Shown here one piece after another: positions 34,301-46,607 of a stretch of DNA of 64,000 bases (position 1 is its first letter; every line of letters begins with the position of its first letter). The DNA is taken from contig SWDT01000090.1 of the NCBI GenBank assembly GCA_009193035.1, forward strand, positions 50,529 to 114,528, read 5' to 3'. Under the pieces are notes generated by a model that saw only the letters and a program-made list of their open reading frames with translations, ran no database searches and had not been told where the DNA came from. Source of the stretch: Halicephalobus mephisto (taxonomy: Eukaryota > Nematoda > Chromadorea > Rhabditida > Panagrolaimidae). Made by a program: the position numbers and the translations under genes.

Positions 34301-37300
34301 GGTAAAACAATTTTATAAAGTGGAAAAAATTAATGAATGTAGTCTCAACGCGAAAGCTTCGAACTTTAATCTCTATGATAATCAACTTTGTTAAAAACAT
34401 ACTAATATAAAAAATTAATTAATCATTTATATTAGTTATTTCACTTCTTAATGTATACTGTATTTCTTCTAAAATAAGCCCCCCTCCTGAAATAAACCCC
34501 TTTGGAAGGTGATTGAAAAAAAATAAGCCCCTGAGGCTTATTTTAGAGAAAATACGGTAAGCCAAAAAGTAAATCAGAGTTGATTCGAAAACAGGAATTC
34601 ATTTATGGAAATTTGAGGACTCATTTCCAAAGGATCTATTTATAAAATTTAGAGGTTCAGAATTTCTTCATAAAGGTCTAGAAGTTCATCCGCAGATGAT
34701 GTATCCGCAAAGGGTACATCCACAGAAGATCTATTTCTAAGGAGTTTATCTAAGGGATTTGGAAATCTATTTCTATTATGTTTAGAAAATCAAAGATTCA
34801 TTCGCAAGGCTTCATTTGCAGAGAATTTAGATGTTTTTTGTGAAAGATTCAGAAATTTATTCACAGGAAGTTTAGGAGTTTGCTCATAGGGGAATAGAAG
34901 ACTCATTCGTAGGAGATTAGGGATTTCAAGATCTATCTCCAGTACTTTTAGGAATTCAGAGATCCGTCTATAGGAATTCATCTTCATGAAGTCTTTTGGA
35001 CAATTTTAATTCACTCTTCACAATCATTGGAACATTTCTAAGAGGGAAATGATTCACAAGTGCATTCAAAATGGTGAAAATATCAAATTTACAGAAATTT
35101 CTATAAAAGTTTTCAAGAAAAATCCCGAAAAGTTGCTTAAATGTCACATAACGGTAGTAATGAACACACTTACAGTCTGTATTCGGTGGTTGTTCCATTC
35201 TGATTTGAACGTGGAAGTCATGTCGTGGATCTTTGCTCATCGTCAGGACGTAATATCCTTTTCCTTGGAAAGTGTACCGTGTCCCGTCATAAGTGATGAA
35301 ATGAGGGTCTCCGTAAGCGATCCCAGCAACTGGAGGAATGTACTCTTGACAACCAGAAGTCTGTCTTCTCCAGAAGTAGAATTCACAAGTCCCGGCCCAT
35401 TTGCAGCATTTTTCATAAGCCATGACGTCAGTGTGGAAATGGGACAACGAAGGGACATATGGTGGTCTTTTGAACGGATAAGAACCCATAGGATGAGCTC
35501 TTTGTGCCGTTCCTGGAGAGAAAAACCTCAAATGTGCAGCATTTTCGTAATCATCACTGTGCATAAGCCATCCTTCGAAGTCGTAACAACAAACTTGACC
35601 TGCTCCTGTCCACGTCGCTGCAGTCGACATCACACAATGCTGGGCTCCTTTATTGTATTCACAAGAAGCATCACCATCACGATCACATCCAAATAACGGC
35701 ATAAATCGACCAATATCTAGTAAAGCTTGATCCAGAGTACAAGGACAGGGTATCACGGGTTCCAGGTCCATGGCGTAATTAACTCTTTTGCCGTCGTAAT
35801 CAAACCAATCTTGACAGAGTTCCAGGGCCCAATTGTCACCGTATTCGTACTCCCATATATCTCGGAAGTACCATCCAAAAGGTGTTAACCTACTCCAAAA
35901 TACCCTGAAAATTCCGCAATTAAATCATATAATTTTAAAATTAAAAAATTAAAAATAAGTTTGTCACGAAATGGTCCTGGGAGGAATTTCTAGAACATTC
36001 CAATCAAAACTCCAAAGTGTAAAAGTCAATGTTTATATGGTTTTTGGAAGATTTAGGTATAATAATACTTTTATAAAAACTCAAAAATTGAAGTTTGTTA
36101 CGAACTAGTTCTGACGAGAATTTTTAGGACATTTTAGAAACTACTGTAGATTGCAAATTTAGTTTCGTATAATAATGATTTCGTAATCTTATGCGATTTT
36201 GCATCAATCGTTGTAATGAAAATCGTATATAATTTCCTAATAGTCTCAACGAAGATTTTTAGAATTTTCTAGAAACCAAACAGTTTAGGCCATAAGCTCA
36301 GTTTTGCATTATTTCATAATTAATTTCTGTAAAATTATATTCTCCCTACATAGATCTAAGAATTTCTGAATCAAAGTAGATAAAGTACAAAACTGCCTGT
36401 CTACTATTTAGGATTCATAGTTATATATGAAGGTACTTGTGGGGATTGAGAATATCACAAAGTATTCCGTCGAAAATAAGTTGTTTTTTATTTAAGAAAG
36501 TGACAAACCCCGTTGTTTCATCGTGATCCGAAATGGAGATTCTGACGACTCCGAAACTGAATCTTCTCCACGAATGAAGGATCATGTTTGATCTAGCAAG
36601 TGTTCTTGGATCGAATTCATATAATCCGTCGTTGGCGGTTCTTAGGGCGATTGTTCCGACTTCTTCGAAAACATGATCGTCAGTGTCCTCCCAGTATCCC
36701 ATTAATTTTATGTCCACCATGGCGTTTAGATCCGTGGTCAAGTTCATAGGAGCCCATTCGAGTCGGAGTCTGGTGGCGTTGTGGGATCTCCAGTTGTTGT
36801 GGACTTCTTTAGGATTGTCTATCAGTTTTATGTGCGGCATTGCTAATGATGGTTGTAACAGGTAGAAAGTCCCTACATAAGGATACGACAGCCCTCCGTC
36901 TCTGGACATTTTCGTGTTCACTAGGCCGGTTTTGAACATTCTGTTGACTGGCAAGATACATTGAGCTCTGATCATGCTTAACCTTATGCAGTCAACTTGG
37001 TATTCGTCGAAGATGACTTTCACGACGTCTCCTGCCCTCAGGCAAGGACCAGAGACGTTGACGTAGACTCCGCCGATCATAGAAGCCGCGATGGGGGCAG
37101 TTGTCATGAATCCGATACTTTCGTTACTACAACCTCCTGTGATGATTTCTTCGTCTACTCTGTAGAGCCATCTTCCAGGAACTCCGACGTTCGAGAATTC
37201 CTGCAACTTCAGAACACGACCTTCTCCGCTATACGGTAAAGCAGTCCATCCGGTCCCGTTCCCCCCGTTGAACCCGGCCATGGCGGACTGAAGACCACCT

Positions 37301-38561
37301 CGACCCTGGAGAGCTCCGGCGGTGTTCGAAGACGTCCAATTAATGTGGGCATAATTGAAAATCGCATAAGATCTAATTTCATCCGTAGCCAAGACAACTT
37401 GATAAGTATTAGTCCATCGTTTGGCTTCCTCATACCTGTTGACTTGAGTGATCTTCGGAGCTCCACCGTAAGCCATCCTTTCCCACGTAACAATAACAGC
37501 GTAATCTGCTCTGAATCCATTGGCTCCAATTATCCCTTCCCTGATGGTCATCGTGATGTTGTCGAGCAAATGTGGGTCTTCTACTCTGCCCCATTTGTTT
37601 TTATAATAACGATCTCTGGGGGTCTTGAACATGTCTCCATATTCGTCACGAGGACCCATCAGAGGATTACCCCATTCGTCGATGGTCTCGAAGTTCCTCG
37701 GTCTGAAGACAAGTCGATACCACACGTTAGAAATCCCCCGTTCTCCTATGTATTGGAAAGTCTGGTCGGCGTAGAAAGGAGCAATAAAACTGGCATCTCT
37801 TTGTTCTGGCCATCGGGGGTTCGGAAAGGTGTAAGGGGGTTGCATAAACTCAGGATCGGAAAAAGCCAAAAGACCCCCCGGATATATCATAGTGTAGTTG
37901 AATCTGAATCCATAAAACGGATAATCAAAATCAAAATCAATTTGTCTGTCATGATTAGGCTTGATTAGTAAGTTGGCATCATGGAACCGGGGACCATAGG
38001 GAAACAAATGCCACCATCCTGGAATTTATAACATTGTCAAAAATTTCTGGTGAATTTTCAAATCGAATTTTTAATTAATTTGAAATTTAAAAATTTAAAA
38101 TCAAACTAATTCTAGCTCGAAAATAAAGGAATCAGAATCGAATTGGTTCGGTTTCAAAATTAAAAAATCCAAATCTAAACTGAAATCGAACTAATTCAAG
38201 TTCGAAAATCGAAACCAAACAAATTCGAATTGAATTAATTCGACTTTGAAATTAAAAAATTTAAATTAAAATCAAGCAAGTTCGGAAATCGGGAACTTTG
38301 GAATTTATAATTTTCTTAATTGCTGTAAAACGGATTACTGTAGAATTAAAAACCACCTTCTTCTTCCCTCAAATCCGCAGTCTGCTGGTAGTGGTCCAAT
38401 CTTTCAACATCGATATGTCCGGGATTGGGCATGTAATTGAAAATAGGTTGTTTCTTCCCAAACAAATCAATCGTGGATTGTTCTAGATAAGTCTGTTGTC
38501 CTTGGCATACTGTAACAATAAACAAGAAATACAGTAAATAAAATCGATCTTTTTCTTTCAT
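31333..38561 (-). CDS. Mesh/SUSD2-like membrane protein (NIDO-AMOP-vWD-Sushi-TM)
   Basis: Eight exons (38561-38357, 38018-36509, 35904-35174, 34126-33798, 33754-33196, 33146-32967, 32923-32770, 31498-31333) join in phase into 1277 aa. The order is a signal peptide (about 1-21, ending VTVCQG), a NIDO domain (about 80-290), an Ig/IPT-like middle, an AMOP domain with many Cys (about 590-760), and a vWD domain opening with AYGDPHF (GDPH near 769). A Sushi/CCP domain with four Cys (about 1113-1171), one membrane segment (about 1181-1203) and a short Pro/Ser-rich cytoplasmic tail follow. This is the architecture of Drosophila Mesh, a smooth septate junction protein of gut epithelium, and of mammalian SUSD2. 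Epithelial junction function is inferred. Cysteines of the AMOP and Sushi domains appear intact. An alternative final exon at 31083-31195 antisense is phase-compatible but lacks a good acceptor. Confidence 0.93.
31851..32350. repeat. Tandem repeat of about 170 bp in Mesh-like gene intron 7
   Basis: TGGTTGCAATTT begins units at 31851, 32022 and 32189 (periods 171 and 167). Units 1 and 2 are almost identical and share AGCTCTGCAATATCCTCTAT; unit 3 is diverged. An inverted relative follows at about 32455-32515. The same family occurs at 13.5-13.9 kb. Confidence 0.75.
34127..35173. repeat. Mesh-like gene intron 3 with low-complexity degenerate repeats
   Basis: From about 34600 to 34980 the intron is a run of short diverged units resembling TTCATTCGCAAGG, CATCCGCAGATG and TTTATTCACAGGAAG, probably a decayed minisatellite with 25-40 bp units. 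Confidence 0.45.
34454..34560. mobile_element. Short foldback element with AAAATAAGCCCC ends
   Basis: About 107 bp. The left end TACTGTATTTCTTCTAAAAT is matched by the inverted right end TACCGTATTTTCTCTAAAAT, each followed by AAGCC and a C-run or near C-run. It lies in intron 3 of the Mesh-like gene and has no coding capacity. Confidence 0.75.
35905..36508. other. Mesh-like gene intron 2
   Basis: 604 bp of AT-rich sequence holding dispersed repeat words (CACGAAATGGTCCTG, TAGAACATTCCAATC) also seen in the pfas-1 and TBC regions. A frame continues about 30 codons past the 36509 donor before a stop, but exon joining supports splicing at GTTTGT. Confidence 0.5.
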
Positions 38562-39093
38562 TTTTGAAAATGAATATTTTAGACAAAAATGAAAATCCTC
38601 GAAGGATAAAGCTTGACTGAACGGTAAAGCCACCTACGCAACTATGGCAACCATTAAGCTAACGTTCGTTTTCGGCACTGTTCGAATTCGAAAGTGACCA
38701 GTGTCCAGTTCGGGACCAAAGCCCGAGTTGGCACACTAATTATTCCTTCTCAACTACCCCACTCCGCCCCGTCCGGAAAGTCCTTGGATTTGCTTCAGGT
38801 GAACTCGTAATTTGGTTTGCTTTTCAAATCATGTATTATAAAAATAAAAAATTAATTTTCCACAAAATAATCTCAACACGAATTTCGAGGTTCCTAGAAA
38901 CTACAGTAACATAAGTGAAAACGTCGATTCAACATGGCTATTTCAAAATTAATCATAAAAATTAAAAATAAATTTTATTTCAAAATTATTTCGAGAAAAA
39001 TTTCCAGTTTTTAAAAAATATAGTATTTTTAGATTTTTATTTTGAATGATTATTTAATGATATTATGCGATTTCGAAATTATTTTTTTTAGAA

Positions 39094-39304
39094 ATAAAGT
39101 GCTCGACATAATTATAAGCGGTTATTATTTTCCATATACCAGCTGTGTGTTCGGGTGAGTTATTATTATAATATAACAGAACACAATTATTAATAAAATA
39201 AAAGTAAATATGGAAATTGTTTAGTAAAAGTAAAAGAAATTATGAAAATTTCAACTGGTATATGAAAACCATAACCGCTTACAATTATGTCGAGCATTTT
39301 ATAT
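39094..39304. mobile_element. Foldback (MITE-like) element with 50-bp inverted ends
   Basis: The left arm (39094-39145) contains TGCTCGACATAATTATAAGC and CATATACCAG. The right arm (39251-39304) reads the same in reverse with few changes (TGCTCGACATAATTGTAAGC, CATATACCAG). About 105 bp of AT-rich DNA separates the arms. Confidence 0.8.
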
Positions 39305-40245
39305 TTTACATGAAAATCCACCTTGTTCAACTTCATTGTAAAGAAAGAAAGTCAGACTTTAACCTGATTTATATTGAACGTATAAATCCTAATTAAAGGT
39401 CACAGCCGTTCAGCCAATGTTTTAAAACTGCTTGATCAGCTAGACCTAGGAAAATGTAGAAAAAATGTGATTGAGAAGATTGGGATGAAATATGTGCACT
39501 AGAAATGACTATTATATATTACTTATTACAATAAAAGCGTTATAAAATACAAATTCAACATTATCGGTAAACTTTTGTTAAGTCTGTTAGCAGTTTTTTT
39601 GGATCGATGGCATTATCGCCGTTCCGATCAAGTTAGTTTGTGTACGAAAGTACTGGTAAATATTTTCAAAATTTCAACTTACAGTACTTCACTGAAAGTT
39701 TTTTGACTTTTAAATTTCATAAATAAGAATTATAATTTTTATTTTAAAAAAGATTAAAAATTAAAGTTTAACTTAAATATTTAAAAATTTATAATTTTTA
39801 AGAAAATAAATTTCAAATTTCTCTTTTAAGTACTGCATTATTGTAAATCCAAATATCTGATCGAAAAATATATTGAAAAATTAGGAAAACTTCATTCCAA
39901 AATTATGTTAAAAATAATTTCCTAAAATTTCTAAAATTAAAAAAACAAATATTAAAATTGGTCCTAAAACGAATTACCTGATTTATCGTTTTTTTTTGCT
40001 TTTTGCGCTGGAATTCGAAAATTGTAAAAAATCTGAGAAAAATTTTATTTTTTATTTTTTAAAAATATTAAATTTTTACAATGATTAATTTCGAAATCGT
40101 TTAAGGTTACGAAATAATCATTTTGTGAAAATTATTTTGTAAGATGTTTCATTTTCCAGAAATTCGTGTTGGGAGAATTCCGTAAAAAGTTCATTTTTGA
40201 CTTTTACGATATTGATTTTATTTTTTTGTGTTACTGCTTATGGTT

Positions 40246-40400
40246 CTTTGGTAGTACATGTGACTGGCAATCACGAGACCTGGGTTTGATTCTCGGTGAG
40301 GAACTAAGCTTCCGAATCCAACAAACTAGCATTCTTGTATCAAAAGGATCAAATACAGCAGACCCCAAGGACCAGAACTGTCGAGATTTCGAAATCTTCA
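40246..40400 (+). repeat. tRNA-like dispersed repeat (SINE candidate), copy 1
   Basis: The segment can be folded as a degenerate tRNA: a GTGA/TCAC anticodon stem around CTGGCAA, and a T-arm-like CTGGG-TTTGATT-CTCGG with B-box character. The acceptor stem is poor, so a working tRNA is unlikely. About 80 bp downstream (TATCAAAAGGATCAAATACA) it stays similar to 55190-55335. Confidence 0.4.
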
Positions 40401-41422
40401 TAAATATAAACTTAAAAATCTTCATCGATCAGCCCAAAAATTGCGAGCAAACTGCAAGTTTTACTTTGATGCTGACTTATCTTCTAGAATATCGCGAGCA
40501 AAGTATAGATTTTACTTTGATTTAGAAGTTTCATAAATATAAACATAATTACCGACCTATCTGCCAGAATATAACCGGCAAAGTGCAGACTTTATTTCGA
40601 AATTTTTGCAGATTTCAACATTGGATGATTCGATTGCTGTTATCGAGAACCACCAGAAGAACGTTCAACTTCCAGATTTAAATTTCAAACTTGGTTGTAA
40701 AATATGCGTTTTCAAAAATAACAGAAAAAATCAATTTCATATTATGAATTATATAAAAATAAAAAATAAATAAAATCTTCAAAAAAAAGAAAAAATAGAA
40801 TTTTAAATTTAATTTTTGGTGAAAAAACAAATTTTTTGAATTTATTTAAATATAATTTTTTTCTAATTTAATAAATCAATCTGAAAAAATCGGTAAAAAT
40901 ATTTTTTCCAAAATAAAGTTTGAATTTAATTCATTTAAATTCTGTAATAAAATGAATAATTTTTTTGAATTTCCGTAAAAAAAATAGAAAATTTATAAAA
41001 ATAGCAAATTTTCTATAAATTTTAATATTTTCTAAACATTTTTATTTTGGATTATTTTTAAAATCCAAATTTTATAATTTTTCAAATATCTTTTTTAAAA
41101 TTTTTATTGAATCAAACAAATTTAATAATTTTAAAAATTTCATTATTTTTTACAATTTTCTTAATTCTTATTGTAATGTTGAAATTTCCGATGATTAGTA
41201 AAATTTTATTTTGACTAATTAATACAATCGGGCTTATGATTGTTTCTGAGATCGTGAAAAATTAATTTCTGACTTGCCAGTATCCATACCCTCCGGGAGA
41301 TGAGCCATATCCATTGAAAAAATAAATAATTCGTTAAAACCAGGATTTAATGAAAGCTCAAGCGCCAAAATAAAAAAATCAATTTTTTTAAACATTTTTC
41401 AATTTTTTTTTCGTTGTTGATT

Positions 41423-44400
41423 TTACCCAAGAACAGCACCAATAGAAGGAAAATGTTTCCCATTAGATGAAGATTTCGATGATGGTCTTAAAGCTGCAAA
41501 AATCCCTAATCTTTCTTGCGATCGACGAAGTTCTTTTTTCGTTTTTGTGATGTACTTGTTGCCATTGTCGGCTTTCCTGGATTCTGCACTTTGTGCTCTT
41601 TCTGAAAAATTATATTTTTTATTCCCGACTTACAGTAAGGCATGTAATTTCTCACTACACAGTGAAACAAAAGTACTGTAGATTACTGGAACATTAAAAA
41701 CAGATTTATAATTTGATGTAATTTTAAAATTTCTATTCCTGAAATTACAACATTCATGTCAAGGTGCACAAAGCGGTCGACATCAAAGTCAAATTGTTTG
41801 CAGTAATTAAATAAGCCGGTCTGTCTAAAAGTTGCAAGCAAACTGCAGATTTCAACTTAACTTCGAAATCTTCATAAATCTAAATTTACAAATGTCAACT
41901 GAACTGCCAGAATATTGCGAGCAAACTGCGAATTTCACTTCAATGTCGACCTCTTTATAGACCTCAGCACTGGAAAAAATTACAACCAACATTTTCAAAA
42001 TTACATACCATATTATTGCAAATAATAAATTCATAAACTCAATGAACCGGAAACTAACCTCGTTTAAAATTACTATCGACTCCGTTTTGTCTCGAAGCCC
42101 TAGGAGATCTAGCAGATTCGAAATCAGTATCACTGCACTCTGCTTGAGCTATAGGTGCAATCCGTTCTCCTGTAGTGCTTCGACGAATTTCATGGATAGT
42201 TCTTTGAGGATATCCACCGTAGCCAATATTGTTGTTATATGAAGTAGACATTCTGACGACAGTTCCGTTACTGGCCGTGGACGGAATAGATACATTTGAC
42301 TGTTTATAATCAACACGTTTATTTCTCCTAAAATAAAAAGTAAAATTTTAAAAATTAGATAGAAACAAAAAGCTTGATTATGAAAATTTAAGATCGACAC
42401 ATTGGTAAAGCGGAATTCAGAAAGCACGGTCCCGAAACGAAAGCTCTAGTTATTAATTGGTGTACTGTAACTGGGAGAGCCTTGTTGCTTTCATTACTTT
42501 TTACATTTCGTTTTCATAAATCATTAATACACTAAAAAGTTCTGTTATCTATTCATCCTCCTATATAGTCCTGAGCCGAAAATCTCCCTTTTTAAATTAG
42601 CTTCTAGTTGCAGTTGAATGAGCTATGGATCAACAATTTTATTATATTGTTTTTTTATATTTATTTCCGTTTTCGTGTTATTGTTATATTAAAAAGTTTT
42701 AATATTTTTAAATTTCCCACCTGGTCTTGAAACGAAAAATTCCAACTTCCAATTACTTTCTTATTGTAACTAAGAAGTGCTTGTCAATTATATTATTTTT
42801 TGCTTTCACATGGCATCGTTAATATATTAAAAAGTACTAATCTTATCCCATCTTCCATACTACCTTAAAATAAAAAGCTCTTTTATCAGTTAATTCCCTA
42901 CCATAACCCAAAAGACCTATGTATCAGTTGCGTTTTTTATCTTTAACCTTGTCGTTGTGCTTGTACTACTGTTGGCTGTTAAATATTCCAAACTATTTCC
43001 CCATATTCCCCGTAATTTAGCAATGACTTACCTTGAAAGCTCATCGTATTTATCAACAGACATTCGCCGACTGTTAGCAAGATATCTGGCGGGAGATTCG
43101 TCACGAGCAGCACTTCCGCCACTGCTACTGATGCTGCTGCGTCTACGTGGATCGCTTCCAGATTCTGTAACTGCTCCAGAGGAATTTCGACGAACAGGAG
43201 GTCGGTAAAACTCGGTTCCATTATGGTACCCGTTTACGTTGTAACCATTGTAAGTAGTTTCTGGTCGTCGAGGATTCTGGTAGTTTTGCTGATAGCCATT
43301 CGTTTGATTGTTTTGAGGGTAGTGATGAGTAGCTGGACGTCGTGGATTCTCTGACGAGGATCTTGGTTGAGGGATATTTGAGGGTTTCTGTGGGGGTGCA
43401 TGATCCCCTTGAACCCCGTTCATCGAGGAATTGTTCCCAGCAGATCCTGCTTGAGGACGGGTAATTTTTTCATGCTGAATTCTGCGAATATTCGTTTTCT
43501 TAGAGGTAATCATCTCATAGAGCTTATTACGGTAGTCATCGACGGTCAATTGGATGTGATCTAAATTTCCTTTCCGTAAAATCCAAGGTGTTAAAAATTA
43601 CCTGGCAACGGAAGAGTGACGTCATAATTAAGAGCAGGCTCCTCAATGGGGCTGTGAAATTGTACCACGTAGGGGTGAACCAGACATTGTTCCACATTTA
43701 ATCTTTTATGTGGAGCAAAAATCAATAACCTGGAAAAACGGAAACAGTTCAATATATGAAACAATTTCGAAATGTTATATTTTTTCTTTTTTGATTGTCT
43801 AAGCGCACTTCCGTACTTATTTTAAACCAATTCAAGCATGACCACTGGACAATATTGAAAAAGGAATAAAGTTCAAAAAAGCAATTTTTAGAACAAACGT
43901 CATAAGTGCACAAAAATAGTAAGTAATTTTGCGGACATTTTTGAATTCTTGCGTAAAAAAAATTTATCAAGTTAGAAAATCAGGCAATTCTGCTGAAATT
44001 GACTCGTTCGTTGGTTATTATTTCTCCTTCCGGATGTCCTTTAGAAAATTCAGGAAGTTTTTAGAAAACTACACAAATTGGTCCAGAACAATTTCGTAAA
44101 GCTTCGTAATTTTACAAGAGCATAAAAATTTAAGATCTTTGAATTCATATCCTGGTATTTGGAAATTCATGAAAATATTAAACTCAGAAATTCTCTAGTG
44201 AAATTTCTTTTTTACCTAAAGCCTAAAAACTAAAAATTCAGGTCAAAAAATTCTGAAAAATTTCCCATAATAGCAATTTTGAATTTCTGCGCAGAAATAA
44301 AATTTTATGAAAATGCGGACCTGGAAATTATTAAAATCATGTCTTTTGCCTAAATTTTACTTTCTAAAACTTAGAAATCCTTATAAAATTATCTGCAAAC

Positions 44401-46607
44401 GAGTTTCTAATTTTTAATAGCTTGAATGTCTACTTTGGAAGGGATAAAGAATACTCTCTTACCTGTTAACCAAGTCTAGTGCTTGGGAATTGCAATTTGC
44501 CAACATTTGGTCTAGTGTTTTTTTGGGTCTTTGAGGCATCTTTTCAAGGACGGATTCTGCATAATGAGACCCGATTGCTTCAATGTCAGCCTAAAATAAC
44601 TTTTTTTTTAATTTACAAATTTAAAAAAACCTTTGAAGGCCGATTAATCGTATTCATGATTCTTTCAATTTGGTTGATTGTGGAACTTCCAGGAAAAAGG
44701 GCCCTTCCGAGGAGCATTTCTCCAAGGATACAGCCAAGACTCCACATGTCGACTCCCTTGGTGTATCGTTTTGCCGCTAGTAATATTTCCGGAGAACGAT
44801 ACCAACGAGTAGCAACATATTCCTAAAAATAATATATGAAACATCACGAAATAGAAAATTTTCAAAATATGAAAAATCCACAAAAACCTTTAAAAATAAA
44901 AATCCATATACAAATCTTTAAAAATAAGATGAATTAAACGGAAATTAAAGTAAAGAAATTAAATTAAAGCAAATAAGGGAAATTAAATAAAATTAAAATT
45001 AAAAATTATTTAATTAACTCACCGTCAATTCCGGCATGTTCTGTCCCTCCGGATAGTCTTCGAGCTGGAAAAAATAAAAAGTAAATAAAGTCTCGGATAT
45101 GATGAAAGAAAAATTTTTGGCACAAATTTCAATTTAGTAAGTAAACAATGCAATCGTTGAATTAGGATTCTTCCAGTAAAAACAACGAAATCAAAAAACA
45201 CGGTCTTAGAACGAAAAATCCCTGCACGTTAATCAATGGATATACTGTAGGTTCGAAGAAAGCAAAGTATCAGTTTTTTTCTTTATTGTCGTTATTTTTA
45301 TAATTTTTTATTATTATTGTTTATTTTTTTATTTTTATTTTTTAAAATTTCCTATGATATATAATAGTCCCTATCCTACGCGTTAATTAGTTGACCTACT
45401 ATAGGCTAAAAACGAATTGGGTATCAGTTCTGTTATTTTCTATTTTTTTAAATTTCCTACAAATATACAATCGTCCCTACCCCGTGTGTCAATTAGTTGA
45501 TCTACTGTAAATTGAAAACGAATTGGGTGTCAGTTCTGTTATTTTTTCTTCAATTTTTAAAAGTTTTATTATTTTTTTCTGCGGACGTGACTATTTCTCT
45601 GCGGTTTTGTTCCTCTTAGGATTTTTCCTCTCGATTTTATGATATTGATTTTGCTTTTTACCTTTTTAGTCTTTTTGGCTCCTAGACTAGCTTAAAATAG
45701 CAGTCATGACTAAGAAGACTATTTTGAAGAGGAGGTAATTTCGAAATTAGAGCGAATTCAAGAAGAACAAACTCCATGGGAGCAAAAGTCACAAGAGAGC
45801 AACTCTCGTACAGCTAATTTCTACCTTTTTAAATTAGGTTTTTTAATAACTAGATTACCCCAAAATGGGAACGATGACAAAAATTGATTTAAAGACGAAA
45901 AAATTCGATACTAGTGCGGCATTGAAAGGGATCAAATGTCCCCATGGGAACCAAAGTTGCTTGAAACGAATATGGTAGAATCATTTGTACATATTGTTGG
46001 CATTTAAAAACTTTAGAATCTTCTTGTATGAAAAGCGGACTCCATAGTAATGATTAATAGAATGCGAAGACTCACCTGGCTTAGTGAACGAGCTAAGCCA
46101 AAGTCAGCAAGCTTTACTCGACAGTCTGCGTCAAGCAAAACATTTGAAGGCTTCAAATCTCGATGGAGGACGTTACCACTATGAAGGAACCTGACGGCCC
46201 TGAACAATTGGCACATGATGTATTGTTTATGAATATCTTTCAAAATAGTCATCTTCTTGATCACATTGTGTAAGTCTGCTTCCATGAACTCGAAAACAAG
46301 ATAAATATCCCTTAAAAAATTATTATTTCAGTTTTTATAAATTTTCTTACTTGTCGTTGTCGGCCCGTATTATGTTCAAAAGTTTGACAATGTTTGGATG
46401 ACGTCCGAATTCTTGAAGGAACATTATTTCACGAAATGTCCTTTGGGCATCTGTTTGATTTCTAAAAGCATCAAAAATTTTCTTAAGAGCTACAGTTTCC
46501 TTTGTACGTCGATCAGTGGCCTTCAAAACAATCCCATAAGCCCCCTTTCCGAGCCGCTTATGGAGTTCGTACCTCTCCCGGATGTGTCCCTCAACCTCGT
46601 CCGTCAT
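41423..46607 (-). CDS. mapk-15: Atypical MAP kinase, MAPK15 (ERK7/8) ortholog
   Basis: Nine exons (46607-46351, 46310-46076, 45064-45023, 44822-44631, 44590-44463, 43729-43602, 43560-43032, 42327-42059, 41601-41423) join in phase into 652 aa. The kinase domain (about 12-310) has the glycine loop GKGAYG, Lys42 in [23 protein letters not shown], and the activation motif TEY at about 178-180 followed by [10 protein letters not shown]. It is therefore a dually phosphorylatable, probably self-activating MAPK. MAPK15 acts at cilia and centrosomes and in autophagy; in worms it is expressed in ciliated sensory neurons (family knowledge). Residues after about 330 form a long, low-complexity tail rich in Asn, Arg, Ser and Tyr ([13 protein letters not shown]). 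An acceptor TTTTAG at 46621-46622 lies 14 nt upstream of the ATG, suitable for spliced-leader addition. The second frame at 41275-41320 (GYGSSPGGYGYW) lacks an acceptor and was excluded. Confidence 0.93.
41820..41950. repeat. GCAAGCAAACTGC-type repeats in mapk-15 intron 8
   Basis: AGTTGCAAGCAAACTGCAGA near 41831 and ATTGCGAGCAAACTGCGAAT near 41913, followed by TCGACCTCTTTATAGACCTC, the same arrangement as at 51.2-51.6 and 52.4-52.8 kb. Confidence 0.7.
45065..46075. repeat. mapk-15 intron 2 with a short tandem duplication
   Basis: About 1 kb. Two copies of a roughly 120-bp unit at about 45350-45560 share GAATTGGG, TCAGTTCTGTTATTTT and CAATTAGTTGA-like words. The rest is unremarkable. Confidence 0.5.

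Larger units (their letters stand above)
38562..41422. other. Intergenic region between the Mesh-like gene and mapk-15
   Basis: 2.9 kb without a convincing gene. It contains a foldback element (39094-39304), a tRNA-like dispersed repeat (40246-40400), GCAAGCAAACTGC-type repeats (40440-40600) and long AT-rich tracts at 40740-41160. The segment just upstream of the Mesh-like ATG (38640-38830) is GC-richer and probably holds its promoter. Confidence 0.5.

Noticed and set aside
35049..35696. 215-codon plus-strand ORF
   Set aside because: It is antisense to the AMOP/vWD exon of the Mesh-like gene, which has correct splice phases and conserved cysteines. The plus frame has no domain and an unnatural residue mix.
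37345..37968. 207-codon plus-strand ORF
   Set aside because: Antisense shadow of the NIDO exon of the Mesh-like gene.
40246..40320. Functional tRNA gene with a GGC anticodon
   Set aside because: The acceptor stem and part of the D stem do not pair, and the segment is part of a dispersed repeat.
41275..41330. Extra C-terminal MAPK15 exon with GYGSSPGGYGYW
   Set aside because: The frame is attractive and a donor exists at 41425, but no AG acceptor lies before it. The stop at 41423 was used instead.
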